A stretch of 7,246 nt of DNA from assembly GCA_946538795.1 (NCBI GenBank), contig CAMNGY010000072.1, forward strand, positions 1 through 7,246, given 5' to 3'. Position 1 is the stretch's first letter, and every line of letters begins with the position of its first letter. Source of the stretch: an uncultured Treponema sp. (lineage in GTDB: Bacteria; Spirochaetota; Spirochaetia; Treponematales; Treponemataceae). The notes under the pieces are model-generated. The model saw nothing but the letters and a program-made list of their open reading frames with translations. It was not told where the DNA came from and searched no databases. Below are positions 5,219 through 7,246 of this stretch, in pieces. The position numbers and the translations under genes were made by a program.

Positions 5219-6256
5219 TCAGGCTGCAATATCTCGGAGAAGCATTTCTGATTTCTTAATTTGAAAGATGGTAGCAGTTTCGTTGATTTTGCCAAGATCG
5301 TCTTCCTTTTCTGTTTTTTCAACAAGCCGAACCTTGCACATCTTATACAGCAATCCGACAAGGAGAGCTGTGTTTTTTGTTACCAGCTTTTCTTCCGTAG
5401 AGAATCCGTTGTAATCAACTTTTCCGAAGTATTCATGTGCGCTTACAGTTTTTTCCAATTTTGAAAGATAATTTACGTAGACATCATTCGTCCGGGTTAA
5501 TGCGTCATCGAAGAGGCTTGCGATGTCCTTTAACTTGTCGAGGTGAGCACAGATGGCATTGATTTTCTCTTCGTTTCTCTTCATTTCCCGCCAAGCTTCA
5601 TCAGCTTTGTCAGATATGCTCGACCCTGCGAAGTTGAATATCAGTCCCCCTATCAGCAATCCTACACCCAGCGTGGCACCGCCCAAAATAGCTGTTCCCA
5701 GTGCTACGCCACCGCCTCCTGCAGCCAACGAACCGCCACCCAAGGCAGCAAGCGTAGCATTGGTGGCTGCAACTCCACTAAGTGCGGCAATCGGAGTTCC
5801 TGTAGAGGCTGCCCCTAATGCTGCAACAGCTGCTGTAGTTCCTCCCGCGGCTGCAAAACCTCCAAAAGTTCCTGCTGTGGCTCCTCCAAGACCTCCTAGC
5901 AAAACGCTTGCTCCAACTGCTGCATCTTTGAGTTCTTTTGGCTCAAACTTGCTCAAGGCAACACTTTCACTGTTTATCTCGTGGAACACGGGCGGATTTT
6001 GTATTTTTTCCCAAAGCTCGGTAAAGCGCTGGAACGAAGCCATGATTTTCATCTCGTTCTCTCCCAATGCGTCCATCACTTTTATTGTCTGCTTGTTCGT
6101 GTCCTCAAGCCTGGCAATATTCTTTTTGTTGCACCATTGAGCAGCTTCTGCTGTATCTTTCGCCTCCTTCATTTTTACGGCACCATGAATGCCTGCGCCA
6201 ACTCCGGTGGTACCAGCAGCAATAGCAATCCCTGCAATTATAAACGGTAACGGCAT
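5219..6256 (-). CDS. Gly/Ala-zipper membrane protein of unknown function
   Basis: A 345-residue protein in four parts. Residues 3-28 (PLPFIIAGIAIAAG...) are a hydrophobic, Gly-rich N-terminal helix without a cleavage site. Residues 29-88 form a charged, coiled-coil-like helix. Residues 112-212 are an almost uninterrupted Gly/Ala/Leu stretch with many GxxxG-like spacings, including ATNATLAALGGGSLAAGGGG (164-183), enough for several tightly packed membrane helices. Residues 213-345 are again charged and helical. From memory, the ATNATLA..GGGSLAAGGGG block recurs in uncharacterised bacterial proteins, but I know no function. The layout recalls membrane-inserting or pore-forming proteins; that is a shape argument only. 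The ATG at 6256 shares its A with the TerB-like stop (TAATG) and has AGGAGGG six bases ahead, so a longer frame starting at 6328 is rejected. Confidence 0.8.
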   Translation of the reverse strand: MPLPFIIAGIAIAAGTTGVGAGIHGAVKMKEAKDTAEAAQWCNKKNIARLEDTNKQTIKVMDALGENEMKIMASFQRFTELWEKIQNPPVFHEINSESVALSKFEPKELKDAAVGASVLLGGLGGATAGTFGGFAAAGGTTAAVAALGAASTGTPIAALSGVAATNATLAALGGGSLAAGGGGVALGTAILGGATLGVGLLIGGLIFNFAGSSISDKADEAWREMKRNEEKINAICAHLDKLKDIASLFDDALTRTNDVYVNYLSKLEKTVSAHEYFGKVDYNGFSTEEKLVTKNTALLVGLLYKMCKVRLVEKTEKEDDLGKINETATIFQIKKSEMLLRDIAA

Positions 6257-6666
6257 TAGTTTCCCTCCTGTATAAACGTCATAAGCTTTGCTGAAATATC
6301 CGTATACTTCTCCAATAAAGTCTGACAAGTCTGCAAACAGGCCTCTGAAAGTCCGAATGCTTTTATAAAAGATTGCATCAAGGTTTTTTCGGATTCAGCA
6401 AAATTTCCGTCAGCATAGGCACACGCAAGCAGCTCCAGCAAGAAAATGCGCTTTACGGAATCGCTGGACTCTGTGCCTATCTTTTCCGCTAAGGGCAGAG
6501 CCTTGATTTCTTTTTTCAAATCATAGCTTTCAATTCCCATTTCACGGGAATAATCAGCAATGAAGGCCTTCTCCTTTTCCTCCAGCTTTCCGTCAGCCTG
6601 AATGACAGCGATGGCAAGCTGCATGAAAATAGACTTCTCCTCACCGTTAAGAAGATTCAAGAACAT
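6256..6666 (-). CDS. TerB-like protein
   Basis: A 136-residue all-helical protein with the twofold TerB pattern: AVIQADGKLEEKEKAFI (20-36) and ACAYADGNFAESEKTLM (81-97). Each contains A-D-G followed by acidic residues; Asp25 and Asp86 correspond to positions that bind metal in TerB-fold proteins. The TerB family was named for tellurite resistance but is found widely with membrane and stress proteins, so tellurite resistance should not be assumed. No membrane segment is seen, so it is probably cytoplasmic or membrane-associated through a partner. The ATG at 6666 has AGGAGG six bases upstream and lies inside the end of the cysteine-cluster gene (10-nt overlap). Its own stop shares a base with the start of the Gly/Ala-zipper gene. 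The three are almost certainly made together. Confidence 0.78.
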   Translation of the reverse strand: MFLNLLNGEEKSIFMQLAIAVIQADGKLEEKEKAFIADYSREMGIESYDLKKEIKALPLAEKIGTESSDSVKRIFLLELLACAYADGNFAESEKTLMQSFIKAFGLSEACLQTCQTLLEKYTDISAKLMTFIQEGN

Positions 6667-6929
6667 TGTGTTCCTCCTGTCTTATATGTATCCTTGAGTG
6701 TTTTACACCCTTGATAATTCAAATCGTAAAAGTCCTGCAAACTTATTTTGTCAGAGAACAGTTTTTGCCAGCTTTCATCCACACGGCACAACAACGGTCT
6801 CTGCTCATATATGGAGCACAAGGTCCCTTGCAGGAACTTGCATACCCCGTCACCTCTGTCCAAATCCTTGTATAGCTCGCTCTCTCCTATATGCGAGCAG
6901 CAAAGTCCGCACATATCGCATGCGAACAT
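6657..6929 (-). CDS. YkgJ-type CxxCxxCC cysteine-cluster protein
   Basis: A 90-residue protein with nine cysteines: 4, 7, 10, 11, 30, 38, 48, 75 and 89. The N-terminal CDMCGLCC gives the C-x2-C-x2-C-C signature of the YkgJ/UPF0153 family (putative zinc- or iron-chelating domain). This is followed by GVCKFL..TLCSIYEQRPLLCR, equally typical (C-x-F-L...G-x-C-x-I-Y-x-x-R-P-x-x-C-R). Family members are thought to hold Zn or an Fe-S cluster; no enzymatic role is established. The C-terminal part (residues 60-90) is short and not recognised. The ATG shares its A with the preceding stop (TGATG) and has no clear ribosome site, so it depends on translation of the upstream gene. The next gene starts inside its last codons. 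Confidence 0.85.
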   Translation of the reverse strand: MFACDMCGLCCSHIGESELYKDLDRGDGVCKFLQGTLCSIYEQRPLLCRVDESWQKLFSDKISLQDFYDLNYQGCKTLKDTYKTGGTQCS

Positions 6930-7246
6930 CAGGCAAACACCAGTCTTGCATTCTTATCGTTCATAAAGTCGTCAAAGCTGTCGTAGCCCTCCCACGGCAA
7001 CGTCAGATGCAGTTTCTTATAGATTGACTGAAGGCATGCGTTTGTCTCCTCAGGAGACTTGCAGTCGGCCAACTGCCTTGATGCGTTATAAAATTCTTCT
7101 TCCTGCTTTTCAAGCAAATCAAAATCCAACTGCATCAATTCCGCAAGGTAACGGCTCAGCATCTTCCCCTGGCGTTTGAGCGATGCAGTAAAATTGTCGA
7201 GGCAAGGAATGCTTTTGAGTTTAGCGACCGCTTTCTTTATACATTC
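6929..7246 (-). CDS. unrecognised helical protein, 5' end outside the window
   Basis: The reading frame stays open to the window edge, giving 105 visible codons before the TGA at 6931-6929. The first in-frame ATG is at 7162 (77 residues), with AGGGG only 3-4 nt upstream. The 28 codons before it read as plausible protein (an AVAKLKSIPCLDNFTASLKRQGK stretch broken only by Pro), so I think the true start is outside. The visible part is predicted mainly helical and acidic (FDLLEKQEEEFYNASRQLADC), with three cysteines in the 77-residue portion or its leader and a C-terminal PWEGYDSFDDFMNDKNARLVFA. I do not recognise a family. It is directly coupled to the YkgJ-type gene and is probably part of the same complex or pathway. 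Confidence 0.65.
   Translation of the reverse strand, partial: ECIKKAVAKLKSIPCLDNFTASLKRQGKMLSRYLAELMQLDFDLLEKQEEEFYNASRQLADCKSPEETNACLQSIYKKLHLTLPWEGYDSFDDFMNDKNARLVFA

Noticed and set aside
5553..6140. A 195-codon plus-strand open frame rich in Pro and Ala
   Set aside because: It is the mirror of the Gly/Ala-zipper gene: Gly and Ala codons read in reverse give Pro, Ala and Ser. It has no ribosome site and the minus-strand protein has far better support.
6256..6666. Calling the TerB-like gene a tellurite-resistance operon
   Set aside because: No TerA, TerC, TerD, TerE or TerZ-like gene is present in the window, and TerB-fold proteins occur in many other settings.

Overview
The window appears to come from a bacterial chromosome. 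It is gene dense, with short or overlapping junctions, strong AGGAGG-type ribosome sites and one clear signal peptide followed by membrane helices. A host-associated anaerobe such as a gut or rumen spirochaete (Treponema-like) would fit the gene mix and base composition, but this is a weak guess; nothing here is diagnostic of a phylum. No rRNA, tRNA, CRISPR array, transposase or phage gene was seen.

Left block (1-3121). A truncated gene ending in a DjlA-like J domain runs into an alpha/beta hydrolase of the HGGGW/GxSxG esterase type (+ strand). The hydrolase converges on, and overlaps by 23 bp, a four-gene minus-strand series. In transcription order this is a Phd/YefM-type antitoxin, a PIN (VapC-type) ribonuclease toxin, a GNAT acetyltransferase and a patatin-like phospholipase. 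The acetyltransferase seems to have its own promoter, placed so that the message would begin at or next to the ATG.

Divergent control region (3122-3285). About 160 bp separate the antitoxin from a plus-strand serine-hydrolase gene. The stretch holds a promoter for each side and a set of repeated words (TGGCTA/TAGCCA in three places, a 10-bp and a 9-bp direct repeat). One repeat set covers the antitoxin promoter; the other lies just upstream of the hydrolase promoter. Antitoxin binding could therefore affect both.

Middle block (3286-5113). An exported beta-lactamase-like (class C/PBP-type) serine hydrolase with three C-terminal membrane helices overlaps by 14 nt a DUF5680-type protein of unknown function. 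A 105-bp convergent gap with a perfect 13-bp inverted repeat closes this block.

Right block (5219-7246, minus strand). Four tightly coupled genes: an unrecognised helical protein that continues past the window, a YkgJ-type CxxCxxCC metal-cluster protein, a TerB-like protein, and a membrane protein with a long Gly/Ala-zipper core. Junctions are TGATG, a 10-nt overlap and TAATG. This block is visibly more AT-rich than the rest in hand-counted lines and may have been acquired separately. It is the best candidate here for an undescribed functional unit: two putative metal-binding soluble proteins made together with a membrane-inserting partner.
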